DNA from: Lachnospiraceae bacterium
Lineage (GTDB): Bacteria > Bacillota > Clostridia > Oscillospirales > Ruminococcaceae
Assembly: GCA_023664705.1 (NCBI GenBank)
Contig: JAMPFE010000103.1
Coordinates: forward strand, 1-5,672
Direction of reading: 5' to 3'
Length of the DNA stretch: 5,672 nt
Below are positions 5,656 through 5,672 of the stretch, piece by piece. Made by a program: the position numbers and the translations under genes. The notes below the pieces were generated by a model. The model worked only from the letters and a program-made list of their open reading frames with translations, ran no database searches and was not told where the DNA came from. The first letter of the stretch is position 1, and every line of letters starts with the position of its first letter.

Positions 5656-5672
5656 AGTACACCGTGGGCGGA

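Noticed and set aside
5565..5672. Minus-strand promoter for the 122-aa gene
   Set aside because: AT-rich -10-like stretches occur, but none has a credible -35 at proper spacing, so no specific site is reported.
1..5672. tRNA, rRNA or CRISPR repeats
   Set aside because: No cloverleaf arms with CCA/T-loop pattern, no ribosomal sequence and no regularly spaced direct repeats were seen on either strand.

Overview
The window looks like part of a tailed-phage or prophage head operon from a low-to-mid GC Firmicute, probably a gut Clostridia-type host. The reasons are strong AGG-rich Shine-Dalgarno sites, GTG/TTG/ATG start use, AT-rich third positions, and a TnpB and head proteins of Firmicutes type. 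This placement is an inference from style; nothing here identifies a species. All convincing genes lie on the minus strand and read right to left.

Reading in the direction of transcription: an unrecognised acidic 122-aa protein (5564-5196); an intact TnpB RNA-guided nuclease (5177-3990); a structured 3' region (about 4006-3839) that looks like the TnpB omega RNA and right end of an IS200/IS605-type element; a portal protein (3817-2318); a 62-69-aa hypothetical (2304-2095); a capsid maturation protease-scaffold fusion (1995-613); and the start of a probable head decoration protein (592 to the left edge). The order portal, protease/scaffold, decoration is the standard head-gene order, with the major capsid gene expected just beyond the left edge. 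The expected terminase gene is not next to the portal. The TnpB element and the 122-aa gene sit there instead, and a strong divergent promoter (5608-5636) points out of the right edge.

Three insert-like structures sit at gene boundaries of this operon: the TnpB element directly against the portal start, a roughly 94-bp GC-rich element with terminal inverted repeats that supplies the stop codon of the small gene (2023-2116), and a GC-rich hairpin in the 3' part of the decoration gene at the left edge (24-49). The best candidate for an unusual system is the TnpB locus. The sequence following the omega RNA scaffold, which acts as the guide in this family, is the translation start region of an essential phage gene, and tnpB is translationally coupled to an unknown acidic protein with no visible space for a normal left end.

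Gaps over about 150 bases without a gene: only 3818-3989 (omega RNA/right end). The 108 bases at the right edge hold a promoter and a possible operator. There are no tRNAs, rRNAs or CRISPR arrays.
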